Made by a program: the position numbers and the translations under genes. This document shows, piece by piece, positions 1 to 9,189 of a DNA stretch of 64,000 nt (position 1 is its first letter; each line of letters starts with the position of its first letter). The notes under the pieces were generated by a model, which saw nothing but the letters and a program-made list of their open reading frames with translations, did not search any database and was not told the DNA's origin. Source of the DNA: Candidatus Manganitrophaceae bacterium (lineage in GTDB: Bacteria; Nitrospirota; Nitrospiria; SBBL01; Manganitrophaceae); assembly GCA_016200325.1 (NCBI GenBank), contig JACQEZ010000016.1:248001-312000 (forward strand), in the 5' to 3' direction.

Positions 1-571
1 CGACGACCCCTTTCGGCTTAATCAATTCAACCCGGGGCAGTTTCGAGGCGCGGGCAAAAAGCGCTTCGGCGGAGATGATCAGCCCCGGCGCAATCGCTCC
101 CCCTAAATAATCCCCCTCTTTCGAAATCACGCAGAAGGTCGTGGCCGTGCCGAAATCGACGATGATCAGCGGACCGCCATAGAGGCGGTAGGCGGCCGAG
201 GCATTCACGATCCGGTCGGCGCCGACCTCTTTTGGATTGTCATATCGGATGCGAAGGCCGGTTTTGAGATCAGGGGTGACGACCATCGTCTCCAGTAAAA
301 AATACTTCCGGGTCATCTCCTGAAGGACCGGCGTCAGCGGGGGAACCACGCTTGAAAGGATCGCCCCCTTCACCCGTGCCGCCTTGATTGCTTGTTGTTG
401 GAGCAGATCCAGCAATAAGATTCCATATTCATCGGCCGTCTTCTGAAAGTGGGTCGCAACACGCCACTCTCCAACGAGGCGCTTCCCCTCAAAGATGCCG
501 AAGACGACATTGGTGTTTCCGACGTCGATCACCAGGAGCAGTGAGGGTTGTTTTGCTTTCTTCGCGCGCAT
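1..571 (-). CDS. coaX: Type III pantothenate kinase, 3' end cut by window edge
   Basis: Phosphorylates pantothenate in the first step of coenzyme A synthesis, in the cytoplasm. About 190 codons are visible. The N-terminal DVGNTN motif (residues about 16-21) is the phosphate-binding signature of type III enzymes. GADR (about 117-120) and DFGTATT (about 139-145) are the other family motifs. These separate it from the type I and II kinases. The ATG at 571 lies 9 bases after the birA stop, so the two are probably co-transcribed, with coaX last among birA, nadC and valS. The C-terminus lies outside the window. Confidence 0.93.
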   Translation of the reverse strand, partial: MRAKKAKQPSLLLVIDVGNTNVVFGIFEGKRLVGEWRVATHFQKTADEYGILLLDLLQQQAIKAARVKGAILSSVVPPLTPVLQEMTRKYFLLETMVVTPDLKTGLRIRYDNPKEVGADRIVNASAAYRLYGGPLIIVDFGTATTFCVISKEGDYLGGAIAPGLIISAEALFARASKLPRVELIKPKGVV

Positions 572-580
572 CCCGTTCCC

Positions 581-1420
581 TTATACAGAGGAGCTTTTCC
601 CGTCGACGAAAGGATCTTCCACTTCCCGAAGATGAGTCACATCTCCCACCAAAATACGCCGGAGGCTCCGGTCGCCCATCCGGATCACCAGCGCACCATC
701 TTCTTCGACCTGCTCCGCCCATCCTTCGAACTGCTGTCGGGCCGTCTGAACATGGACCCGCTTTCCCAGGGTCTGACAGCGCTCGCGCAGCTGTTGGAAC
801 AAGCGGGCCTTCTCGCTTTCGATCAAAGGATAGCGTTGAACGAGTTGGTTGAAGATCTCGATTAAAAGATCGGACCGGTCGACCGGCTGGCCGAGGAGAC
901 TCTTGAGTGAGGTGGCAACCCCCTGGAGCTCCGCCGGAAAATCGGCTGAATCGATATTGACATTCAGCCCCACCCCGACGACCAGAGGAGGAGATTGGTC
1001 CCCGCGGCTCTCCGTCTCCAATAAAATCCCGCCGACCTTTTTATCATCAAGAAGGATGTCATTCGGCCATTTGATCTGAGCGGTGAGTCCGGTGACCTTT
1101 CCAATCGCATCGACCACCGCCACTGCGGTTGCCAGGGAAAAGAGGGGAAACTCGCGGACCGGCTGATAAGGACGGAGCAGCAAGGAGAAGTAGAGGTTGA
1201 CTCCATGAGGTGAAAACCAACTCCGCCCCAAGCGCCCTTTTCCCTTCTCCTGCGCTTCGGCGAGGATAGCGACCCCCCCCGGCAAGCCTTGTGAGGCAAG
1301 CTCCAGCGCAACCCGGTTCGTCGAATCGACCCGATCGAACAGCAACACCTCACGGACCCATTCGCGCACCTCGGTGTGGCTGCGGCAGTGCTTTTCAATT
1401 TTCGCCAGATCGAACGCCAC
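581..1420 (-). CDS. birA: Biotin--[acetyl-CoA-carboxylase] ligase, catalytic form without DNA-binding domain
   Basis: Makes biotinyl-AMP and transfers biotin to the carboxyl carrier protein. At 279 aa it has the biotin-binding catalytic core and small C-terminal domain. KGRLGRSW (residues about 61-68) is the biotinyl-AMP loop and KWPNDILL (about 117-124) holds the catalytic lysine region. The N-terminus lacks the winged helix of E. coli BirA, so it is unlikely to act as a biotin repressor. The GTG start at 1420 is one base after the nadC TAG and has a good AAGGAG ribosome site, which implies translational coupling with nadC. Confidence 0.95.
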   Translation of the reverse strand: MAFDLAKIEKHCRSHTEVREWVREVLLFDRVDSTNRVALELASQGLPGGVAILAEAQEKGKGRLGRSWFSPHGVNLYFSLLLRPYQPVREFPLFSLATAVAVVDAIGKVTGLTAQIKWPNDILLDDKKVGGILLETESRGDQSPPLVVGVGLNVNIDSADFPAELQGVATSLKSLLGQPVDRSDLLIEIFNQLVQRYPLIESEKARLFQQLRERCQTLGKRVHVQTARQQFEGWAEQVEEDGALVIRMGDRSLRRILVGDVTHLREVEDPFVDGKSSSV

Positions 1421-1421
1421 A

Positions 1422-2288
1422 CTATCTCCTTTGCGGATGGGAAGAGGGGGTCATCTCAAGACTGAGATCGGCGGCCGGCGCCGAGTGGGTAAGCGCGCCG
1501 ACCGAAATCATATCGACCCCGCAGGCCGCGATCGCGGCGACCGTCTCCAGCCGCACGCCGCCGGAGACCTCTATTTTTGTCGCCGGTGCGGTGCGCCGGA
1601 TCAGCGCCACCGCCTCTTTCATTTGCGGCAGGGTCATGTTGTCGAGGAGGAGGATCTCCACGCCGGCCTCAAGCGCCTCTTGAACCTCGGCCAAAGTCGT
1701 CGTCTCGACCTCAATCTTAAATGGATGTGAGAGGGCGGCGCGTGCCGCCTGGATCGCCGGCGCCACCACTCCGGCCAGCGCGATGTGATTGTCCTTGATT
1801 AGGACGAGATCCCCCAGATGGAAGCGATGGTTCCATCCGCCGCCGAGCCGGACCGCCTCCTTCTCGAGCGACCGGAGACCCGGGGTGGTTTTCCGCGTGT
1901 CGACGATCCGGGCGCCGCTCCCGGCGACCTGATCGACAAAACGACGGGTCAGCGTCGCCACCCCCGAGAGACGCTGCAAGAAATTGAGCGCCGTCCGCTC
2001 TCCCTTCAGGAGCACCCGACCGTCTCCGGAGAGCGTCGCGATCGAATCGCCCGGCTTTGCCCGTTGACCCGGCGCGATTTGAATATCGATCCGTATGGTG
2101 GGATCGAGCGCGTTGAAAACGGCGGCAAAAACATCGACCCCGGCGACGACCAGCTCCGCTTTGGCCACCACCTCTCCGACCGCCGGAAAGGGATTCGGGA
2201 AAAGCGCCTCTGTGGTCCGATCGCCATAGGCAAGATCTTCGGCCAGGGCGCGCACAACCCACTCTCTTAAGAAGACCGCCTCCGCCAT
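1422..2288 (-). CDS. nadC: Nicotinate-nucleotide pyrophosphorylase (carboxylating)
   Basis: Converts quinolinate and PRPP to nicotinate mononucleotide, CO2 and pyrophosphate in de novo NAD synthesis. The 288 aa length matches the family. Visible family features are an N-terminal GDRTTEAL segment, a central VDTRKTTPGLR stretch that binds quinolinate, HRFHLGD and LIKDNHI, and the barrel strands EVETTTL and ILLDNM. It is followed by SGGV and VDMISVGALTHSAP near the C-terminus. The ATG at 2288 has an AGAGGAAG ribosome site. It lies 16 bases downstream of valS and one base ahead of birA. Confidence 0.96.
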   Translation of the reverse strand: MAEAVFLREWVVRALAEDLAYGDRTTEALFPNPFPAVGEVVAKAELVVAGVDVFAAVFNALDPTIRIDIQIAPGQRAKPGDSIATLSGDGRVLLKGERTALNFLQRLSGVATLTRRFVDQVAGSGARIVDTRKTTPGLRSLEKEAVRLGGGWNHRFHLGDLVLIKDNHIALAGVVAPAIQAARAALSHPFKIEVETTTLAEVQEALEAGVEILLLDNMTLPQMKEAVALIRRTAPATKIEVSGGVRLETVAAIAACGVDMISVGALTHSAPAADLSLEMTPSSHPQRR

Positions 2289-2304
2289 CGCTTCCTCTAC
2301 CGTA

Positions 2305-5055
2305 TCACTCTGCCTGAGAAATCATTTTTCGGAACCGGTCGAGATCGGAGGTGACTTTCCGCTGCCGCTCGGTCAGATCGGCCCGCTGCCCTTCGAGCTT
2401 CTCCCGGATCTCCTTCGGCGCCTTGGCGATAAAATTCGGATCGGCGAATTTCTTTTCGACCGGCTCCCGCTCTTTATCGATCTTCGCCCGCGCTTTTTCC
2501 AGACGGTCGATCTCTTTGGTGAGTCGCGCTTCATTCAACGGAACATAAATTTTCACCATCTCGGTCTGAACCGTCGCCGCCATTTTCGGCAGGGGGAGAT
2601 CGACGCCGATCGTCACCTCGGAAAGACGGGCGAGCCGTTGAATGTAGGGGAGAGCCGTTCGAAAGAGGTCGCGCGTCCGCTCGTTGTCGGCGCTGATCTC
2701 CACCGACAGCGCCTCCGCGGGTGGAATGTTCATCTCCCCCCGGAGATTCCGAATCCCAATGACACTTCCGATGACCACTTCTTCAATAATTGCCTCGATC
2801 GGCGCATTCAGCTTGGCCGGGTCAGGCAGCGGATAGGGGGCGACGGCGAGGCTCTTCCCTTCATGTGGAAAGTGGACCGCCAGCTCCTCGGTCATAAACG
2901 GCATGATTGGATGGAGCAACCTCAGCAGCGTTCCGAAGGTCTCGACCAGCGTCCGCTGCGTCGCCCGTCGCTCGGCCTCGCTCCCGGCCTGCAGGTCAAC
3001 CTTTGACAACTCCAGGTACCAATCGCAGAACTCATGCCAGCTGAATTGATAAAGCGCCTGCGCCGCTTCATCGAAGCGATATCGCTCGAGTGCATCGTTG
3101 ATCGATCCGATCGTCCGGTGCAGACGGCTGACGATCCAATGATCGGCGGGCGACCGCGCAGCCAGACCGGGCTCGGAAGCGGCGGCCTCCCATCCTTCCG
3201 GCAGGTTCATCAGAATAAACCGCGCGGCATTCCAGAGCTTGTTGGCGAAGTTGCGATAGCCCTCGATCCGCTCCTCGGCGAGCTTTACATCCCGCCCCGG
3301 CGAGGCCATCGCCGCCAGGGTAAACCGGAGCGCGTCGGTCCCGAACCGGTCCATGATCTCGAGCGGATCGATGACGTTCCCCTTCGACTTGCTCATCTTC
3401 TGCCCCTCGGCATCCCGGACCAGCGCGTGGATGTAAACATCCCGGAACGGAACCTCCTTCATGAAGTGAAGCCCCATCATGATCATCCGGGCGACCCAGA
3501 AGAAGAGGATGTCGAAGCTGGTGACCAGGGTCGAGGTCGGATAAAAGGTCTTTAAGAGCGCCTCCGCTTCCTTCCGCAGCTGCGGATCGGGCTGATGCTC
3601 CGCCGGCCAGCCGAGCGTCGAGAAAGGCCAGAGCGCCGAGGAGAACCAGGTGTCGAGCACATCGGGATCTTGCCGCAGCTCGGCGGAGCCGCAGCGAGGA
3701 CATTTCTCCGGCGGGGTCAGCGCCACAATCGGCTCTTTACATTCAATCCGGCACTGTCCGATATCACTTCCCACACAGTACCAGGCCGGAATCTGATGCC
3801 CCCACCAGATCTGACGGGAGATGCACCAATCCTGGATGTTCTCCATCCAGCCGAAGTAGTTCGGCTCCCAGCTCTCCGGAATCAACCGGATTTTCTTTTG
3901 TCGAACCGCATCAATCGCCGGCTGGGCCAGTGAGTTTTTTGGATCGTTGATTCGGACGAACCATTGGGTCGAGAGAAACGGCTCGACGACGGTCTTACAG
4001 CGATAACAGCGGCCGACCGCGTGGGTGTGGTCCTCAATTCCGTGAAGCCGCCCCGCCTGCTCCAAATCGTGAACCACCTGCTGGCGGGCCTCCGCAATCG
4101 TGAGTCCTGCATAGCGGCCGGTCCGGGTCGTCTTCGCCAGGTGGCCGTCGGGGGTTAAGATATTTTCCACCGGCAGCCGATGTCGCTTCCCCATCGCCTC
4201 GTCGTTGAAGTCATGCGCCGGGGTCACCTTCACCGCGCCGGTCCCGAAGGTCCGGTCGACCGCCGGATCGGCGATGATCGGAATGTCAGCCCCGGTCAGC
4301 GGGAGCCGGACTTTCTTTCCGATCAGATCGGAATAGCGCGCATCCTCCGGATGGACTGCGACGGCGGTGTCACCGAGCATCGTCTCCGGCCGCGTCGTCG
4401 CCACGGTGATCATCCGGGAGGGCTCCTCCGCCAAGGGATAGTCGATCCGGTAGAGCTTCCCCCGCGTCTCCTCATGCTCCACCTCAATATCGGAAAGCGC
4501 CGTCTGGCAGCGAGGGCACCAATTGATCAGCCGCTCGGCGCGGTAGATCAGCCCCTCTTGATAAAGCCGGACGAAGACCTCTCGGACCGCGCGGGAGAGC
4601 CCCTCGTCGAGGGTAAAGCGCTCCCGCTCCCAATCACACGAAGCGCCGAGCCGCTTCAGCTGCCGCAGGATCGTTCCGCCGGAGCGCTCTTTCCACTCCC
4701 AGACCCGTTCAATAAAGAGCTCCCGTCCGAGCCGATGGCGATCAAGCCCCTCCTTCACCAGTTGCCGCTCGACGACGTTTTGCGTGGCGATCCCGGCATG
4801 ATCGGTCCCCGGCACCCAGAGGACATTAAAGCCGCGCATCCGCTTCCATCGCGCGAGAATATCTTGGAGGGTGTTGTTCAGCGCATGCCCGACATGGAGC
4901 GAGCCGGTGACGTTGGGCGGGGGAATGACCATGGAGAACGGGGGGCGCGCCGAGGTCGGCTCGGCATGGAAGAGGTGCTCCTTCTCCCAAAAGGCGACCC
5001 ATTTCTCCTCGACCCGCTTCGGGTCGTATACCTTCTCTAAGTCTTCTTTCGACAT
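2305..5055 (-). CDS. valS: Valyl-tRNA synthetase
   Basis: Class I aminoacyl-tRNA synthetase that charges tRNA-Val and edits mischarged threonine. The 916 aa length is usual. HVGH (residues 54-57, after PPPNVTG) is the HIGH signature and KMSKSKGN in the second half of the catalytic domain is the KMSKS loop. The editing CP1 domain lies between them, with zinc-like Cys pairs. The last 70 or so residues are a charged coiled coil (alternating K/R/E), the tRNA-binding arm of ValRS. It starts with ATG at 5055 and is the first gene of the probable valS-nadC-birA-coaX unit. Confidence 0.98.
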   Translation of the reverse strand: MSKEDLEKVYDPKRVEEKWVAFWEKEHLFHAEPTSARPPFSMVIPPPNVTGSLHVGHALNNTLQDILARWKRMRGFNVLWVPGTDHAGIATQNVVERQLVKEGLDRHRLGRELFIERVWEWKERSGGTILRQLKRLGASCDWERERFTLDEGLSRAVREVFVRLYQEGLIYRAERLINWCPRCQTALSDIEVEHEETRGKLYRIDYPLAEEPSRMITVATTRPETMLGDTAVAVHPEDARYSDLIGKKVRLPLTGADIPIIADPAVDRTFGTGAVKVTPAHDFNDEAMGKRHRLPVENILTPDGHLAKTTRTGRYAGLTIAEARQQVVHDLEQAGRLHGIEDHTHAVGRCYRCKTVVEPFLSTQWFVRINDPKNSLAQPAIDAVRQKKIRLIPESWEPNYFGWMENIQDWCISRQIWWGHQIPAWYCVGSDIGQCRIECKEPIVALTPPEKCPRCGSAELRQDPDVLDTWFSSALWPFSTLGWPAEHQPDPQLRKEAEALLKTFYPTSTLVTSFDILFFWVARMIMMGLHFMKEVPFRDVYIHALVRDAEGQKMSKSKGNVIDPLEIMDRFGTDALRFTLAAMASPGRDVKLAEERIEGYRNFANKLWNAARFILMNLPEGWEAAASEPGLAARSPADHWIVSRLHRTIGSINDALERYRFDEAAQALYQFSWHEFCDWYLELSKVDLQAGSEAERRATQRTLVETFGTLLRLLHPIMPFMTEELAVHFPHEGKSLAVAPYPLPDPAKLNAPIEAIIEEVVIGSVIGIRNLRGEMNIPPAEALSVEISADNERTRDLFRTALPYIQRLARLSEVTIGVDLPLPKMAATVQTEMVKIYVPLNEARLTKEIDRLEKARAKIDKEREPVEKKFADPNFIAKAPKEIREKLEGQRADLTERQRKVTSDLDRFRKMISQAE

Positions 5056-5197
5056 GATTCAACCAAAATAAAGAGGAAATCAGGGGAGTTATCTTAACAT
5101 GGCGGCAGGGTGTTGTAAACCGCTTGCTGCGGGAAATAAGAACCGGTGAGGAGGGTTCGATCGGCGTTCGGCAGGAGAAAACCCGCGACAGAAAAGC

Positions 5198-5226
5198 TTG
5201 ACAAAACGACCGACAATCATGTAGGG
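5198..5226 (+). promoter_or_regulatory. Candidate promoter for pyrE (TTGACA -35 only)
   Basis: A perfect TTGACA lies at 5198-5203, 31 bases ahead of the pyrE ATG. At 17-base spacing the -10 position reads GTAGGG, a poor match, so only the -35 half is convincing. If used, the leader would be only a few bases long. Confidence 0.25.
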
Positions 5227-5233
5227 ATTAAGC

Positions 5234-5812
5234 ATGTTTCTTTCCCGTTCCGACCGCGACAAGCTTCTGGGTCTTCTCTTCCAACGCGCCTTCCGCTACA
5301 GCGAGACCCCCACCTTCAAACTGACCTCCGGAAAGATGAGCTCCTTCTACATCGATTGCAAGAAGGTCTCGCTCGATCCCGAGGGGGCATTTCTGATCGG
5401 AGAGCAGATCTTCGATCGAATCAAAACGCTCCCGGTCGATGGCATCGGGGGGATGACCCTGGGAGCCGACCCGATCGCCACCGCCGTCTCCCTCATCAGC
5501 TTCCTGAAAAACAGACCGATTCCCGCCTTCATCGTCCGAAAGGAGCCGAAAGGGCACGGCAGCGAACAGCAAATCGAAGGAACGCTCCCGGCCAACGCCA
5601 AAGTGGTGGTGGTGGAGGATGTCGTCACCACCGGCGGCTCCACCCTCCGGACGATTGAGGTCTTGAGGAAAGCGGGTCACTCGATTTTAAAGGTCATCAC
5701 CCTGATCGACCGGAAGGAAGGGGGAGCCGAGATCATCGGCTCCGAAGGAATCGGCTTCGAATCCCTTTTCACAATCGACGATCTGATGCGCCTGGTCCGG
5801 TTTCAGAAGTAG
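5234..5812 (+). CDS. pyrE: Orotate phosphoribosyltransferase
   Basis: Joins orotate to PRPP to give OMP in pyrimidine synthesis. 192 aa, a normal length. The PRPP-binding motif VVVVEDVVTTGGSTL lies at about residues 118-132, and KMSSFYIDCKKVSL near the N-terminus is the orotate-binding region. It stands alone on the plus strand between two minus-strand blocks, divergent from valS and convergent with the GGDEF-EAL gene. The ATG at 5234 has only a weak purine-rich AGGG upstream. Confidence 0.95.
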   Translation: MFLSRSDRDKLLGLLFQRAFRYSETPTFKLTSGKMSSFYIDCKKVSLDPEGAFLIGEQIFDRIKTLPVDGIGGMTLGADPIATAVSLISFLKNRPIPAFIVRKEPKGHGSEQQIEGTLPANAKVVVVEDVVTTGGSTLRTIEVLRKAGHSILKVITLIDRKEGGAEIIGSEGIGFESLFTIDDLMRLVRFQK

Positions 5813-5863
5813 CATCTTCTCTTTGAAGCCGCTTCCGCAATAACCAGGTCCTTCCTGATTGTT

Positions 5864-8290
5864 TTATTGCGCATTGGCAAACCACACGCTAAACTCCTCT
5901 GCCGAAACCGGACTGCTGATCGAATAGCCTTGGGCGGCATCGCACCGAAGCCGAGCCAAATGATCCCAGATCTCCCGATTCTCGACCCCTTCTGCGATCA
6001 CTTTCAAACCGAGATGATGAGAGAGATCAATGATCGATCGAACGATGAGGGAGTCTCCTTCATTCGTGTTCATCTCCCGAACAAACGATTTATCGATCTT
6101 GATCGCCTCCACGGGGAGCTTCCTCAGATAACTCAACGATGAATAGCCGATTCCGAAATCATCAATCGAGAAGCGGACCCCGATTTTATTCAGCCGGGTC
6201 AGGGTGGCGATCGCCCGCGCGGGATCGGACATGATGACACTCTCCGTAATCTCCAGCTCCAGCCATTTTCCCTCCAGCTGATGTCGTCTCAACAGATCCG
6301 CGATCTCATCGGGAAAGCGCGAATCTTGGAGGTTCCGCGCCGAGAGATTCACCGCCACGCTCACCTTGACTCCCGCTTCATGCCAGGCCCGACACTGACG
6401 CAGCGCGACATTGAGAACCCAGAAGGTCAGCGGCTCAATGAGCCCGGTCTGCTCGGCAATTCCGATGAACTGGTCCGGAAGGTTGGTCCCATACTGGGGA
6501 TGCTCCCATCGAACGAGCGCCTCGACCCCGGTGACACAATAGGGGGCGATCGTCACCTTCGGCTGGTATTGCAAAAAGAGCTGGTCCTGATCGATCGCCG
6601 ATCTGAGTTCTCCCATTAAGACCAGGCGGCGCGGACTGAATTGATCATGCTCGGCCGTATAGAGCACGCAGCCGCTCCCCTCTTGCTTCGCGGCATACAT
6701 CGCCACATCGGCGCGCTGCAAGAGAAGCGCGGCTCCTTCTCCATGAATCGGAAAGAGCGCCACGCCGATGCTCGCTCCGATATGGAAGTTTAAGCCATTC
6801 AACGTGAAGGGCCGCTCCAAGCCGCGGAGAATTTTCTGTGATGCAGTGATCGCCCCTTCTCTTCCGGTCTCCGGCAGAAGCACTGCGAACTCATCCCCTC
6901 CCAATCTGGCTACGGTATTGGAGGCCCGCAGCACGGCCTGAATCCGCGCCCCGACCTGCTGTAAAAGGGTGTCTCCCATGGAGTGGCCCAAGGTATCATT
7001 GACCTCTTTGAAATGGTCGAGATCTAAAACCAAAAGGGCGACCGGTTTTTCTTCCCGTTTTCCGGCGAGAATCGCCTGCTCCAATCGATCATAGAGGAGG
7101 GTGCGATTGGCCAGGCCGGTCAGGGTGTCGTGCGTTGCTTGATACTCCAACGCCGCCGCTTGCGTCTTTCGCTCGGTGATGTCTTTAAAAATGACGACCG
7201 CTCCCACAATTTGGTCCCGCTCGCGGATCGGCGTCCCGACATACTCTACTGGAAAAGAGTCGTTGTCCTTTCGCCAAAAGAGCTCGTCCGCGACGGAATG
7301 GACATCGGTGTGGGCAAAAGAGGCGTAAATGGCCTGATGCCCTCCCGGAGGTGAGCTCTCAAGCCCACCGGGAGAGCGGGCGATCGAGTGGACCGGCTTT
7401 CCGATGAGCTCCTCTATTTCATAGCCGAGCATCCGCGCCGCGGCCGGATTGACGAAGGTGGCTTTTCCCTCCAGGTCTAATCCATAGATTCCTTCTCCCG
7501 CTGCGCTGAGGATTAATTCGTTTCGTTGCGCCAACTGCTCGCTCATTTGATTGAAACTGCGCGCCAGATCTCCCAGCTCGTCTTTCGAAAGAACCGGAAT
7601 CTTGGCCCCATACTCTCCCCGGCTGATCCGGCGGGTTCCCTCGGAAAGAAGCTGCAGCCGTTGGAGGATCCCCTGAAGAAATACAAAAATAATCCCGAGG
7701 ATCAGCACCCCCATCGCCACGATCATCCAGATGATCTGATTCGATACTTTTCCGGCCGCCTCGAGCGCTTCGCCCATTGGAAATCCGAGCCGAAGGGTTC
7801 CCAGCCGGGTCGCTTCATTCGCCGTCTCTTTCCCCCCCAGGAGCAAGAACTCTTCTCCGGAATCGGCCCGGCGAACGGCCCAAACCGGAAGGGAGAGGTC
7901 GACGACCGACTGCCCGCCGGCCGAAGAAGATCGATAGGCGGGGCGGTCCAATGAAAGCGCCTCCTGTGTGGCCGGGTCATGGTAGCGCTTTCCGGTTTCG
8001 ACCACGTTGGTATGGGCCAAGACATCCCCTTTCTGATTCAACGCAATCGCATAAAGCGCGCCCGTCCGGACGAGTCCCGCCTGCAGCAGCGGCAGCAAAA
8101 GGGCCTCGCCCCCCTGGGCAAAACCGGCGGCCGCCTCTTGCGGCAGATCGACCGCTTTCAGAAGGCCGCGCTTGGAGACCTCATCCATTAAAATGGCACG
8201 CACCACCCGCTTTGAGAGGACGGTCAAAAACCCGCCCGACACCAGTGCGACCGCCAAGAATACCAGAAAAACCTTCGTCTTTAACCTCAC
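5864..8290 (-). CDS. Membrane PAS-GGDEF-EAL c-di-GMP signalling protein
   Basis: Probably makes and/or degrades cyclic di-GMP in response to an envelope signal. Predicted order in an 808 aa protein: membrane segment about 6-27, a periplasmic sensor region of about 150 residues, membrane segment about 186-208, HAMP about 209-261, PAS about 258-372, GGDEF about 382-540 with intact GGDEF at 464-468, then EAL. The EAL half keeps EALVRWEHP, ITESVI, DDFGIGYSS and VIAEGVEN, so both activities look possible. I chose the GTG at 8290 because its GTGA overlaps the stop of the upstream substrate-binding gene; an in-frame ATG at 8347 would overlap far more. It is the last gene of a three-gene operon with that protein and a TonB receptor. 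Confidence 0.92.
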   Translation of the reverse strand: MRLKTKVFLVFLAVALVSGGFLTVLSKRVVRAILMDEVSKRGLLKAVDLPQEAAAGFAQGGEALLLPLLQAGLVRTGALYAIALNQKGDVLAHTNVVETGKRYHDPATQEALSLDRPAYRSSSAGGQSVVDLSLPVWAVRRADSGEEFLLLGGKETANEATRLGTLRLGFPMGEALEAAGKVSNQIIWMIVAMGVLILGIIFVFLQGILQRLQLLSEGTRRISRGEYGAKIPVLSKDELGDLARSFNQMSEQLAQRNELILSAAGEGIYGLDLEGKATFVNPAAARMLGYEIEELIGKPVHSIARSPGGLESSPPGGHQAIYASFAHTDVHSVADELFWRKDNDSFPVEYVGTPIRERDQIVGAVVIFKDITERKTQAAALEYQATHDTLTGLANRTLLYDRLEQAILAGKREEKPVALLVLDLDHFKEVNDTLGHSMGDTLLQQVGARIQAVLRASNTVARLGGDEFAVLLPETGREGAITASQKILRGLERPFTLNGLNFHIGASIGVALFPIHGEGAALLLQRADVAMYAAKQEGSGCVLYTAEHDQFSPRRLVLMGELRSAIDQDQLFLQYQPKVTIAPYCVTGVEALVRWEHPQYGTNLPDQFIGIAEQTGLIEPLTFWVLNVALRQCRAWHEAGVKVSVAVNLSARNLQDSRFPDEIADLLRRHQLEGKWLELEITESVIMSDPARAIATLTRLNKIGVRFSIDDFGIGYSSLSYLRKLPVEAIKIDKSFVREMNTNEGDSLIVRSIIDLSHHLGLKVIAEGVENREIWDHLARLRCDAAQGYSISSPVSAEEFSVWFANAQ

Positions 8291-9177
8291 GGCAATCCTT
8301 TCTTCCGTTCCTCCGGCGGATTCTGAACGATCTCCAGACCGAGCCATTGAGCCATCCGCGGATGCAAGACCACCTCCGCCTGCATCGGATAAAAGGTCCC
8401 TTGAATCCTCTTATCCGCCAGTACTTGCTTGACGGCCATCGCCGCCGTTCGTCCGATTTCCCGAAAGTCGGCCGAGACCGAAGCGGTGGCTCCCTGCTCC
8501 ACCAGACCGGCGATCGGCACGTAAAATGGAATGGCATTGGACCAGGAAAATTCCTTGAGAATTGAAAAATTTCGCAGGGTCACCAGGATCGGATCGGGGG
8601 TGAGCCAGACCGCATCGATCTTGGTATAGAGGGCCCGCAGCCGCTCCGGAAGATCCTTCGGATCACCCAGCTGCTCGGAGAGAATTTCAATTCCGGCCTT
8701 GGCGGAAGCCCGTTGGAGCTCTCGCAAGTCACTCTCCAACGGCTTTGAGGACCAGAAAACCGCGAGCCGTTTGAGCGAAGGTTGAATCTCCTTGATCTTC
8801 GATAAAATTACCTCTGCGCGCGGGAGCATCTGAATCTCGACAACGCTTGGACCAAATTCCTGCGGCGCCAGTTTCGTTCCGGGCGCCATACAATAGACCA
8901 CGGTCACACGGCTCGGATAATGGCGGAGGGCGGCCTTTCCGCCAAACGCAACGACGACCCGCGTTTCGGGACCGATCTCCGGCTCCTCTCTTGAGAGAAG
9001 CGCGGCGGGAACACGGCGGCCTAAGGCATCTTGAAAGCCCTCATACGCTTCCCGATAGGCGGCCACCTCGGAGCTGAGGATGGCAACCACCTCCTCGGCC
9101 CGCGCCAGCGCCGGCCGGTGAATGGCCGAGAAGGCCATCATCGAGAAGAACATCCATTGAGCACCCGCCCGTTTCAT
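8287..9177 (-). CDS. Periplasmic ABC-type substrate-binding protein (orphan)
   Basis: A 296 aa exported protein with a signal peptide (residues about 1-27, ending ALARA). The rest resembles the ABC substrate-binding family often labelled TrpX-like or DUF534: FGGKAALRHYPSRVTVVYCM in the first lobe, RLAVFWSSKP at the hinge, and a second lobe with PFYVPIAGLVEQGATASVS. No ABC permease or ATPase lies nearby, so transport is doubtful. It sits 12 bases after the TonB receptor gene and overlaps the GGDEF-EAL gene by 4 bases. I infer that it is a periplasmic sensing partner of that protein. The ATG at 9177 has a strong GGGGAG ribosome site. The ligand is unknown. Confidence 0.85.
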   Translation of the reverse strand: MKRAGAQWMFFSMMAFSAIHRPALARAEEVVAILSSEVAAYREAYEGFQDALGRRVPAALLSREEPEIGPETRVVVAFGGKAALRHYPSRVTVVYCMAPGTKLAPQEFGPSVVEIQMLPRAEVILSKIKEIQPSLKRLAVFWSSKPLESDLRELQRASAKAGIEILSEQLGDPKDLPERLRALYTKIDAVWLTPDPILVTLRNFSILKEFSWSNAIPFYVPIAGLVEQGATASVSADFREIGRTAAMAVKQVLADKRIQGTFYPMQAEVVLHPRMAQWLGLEIVQNPPEERKKGLP

Positions 9178-9189
9178 CCTCTCCCCTTT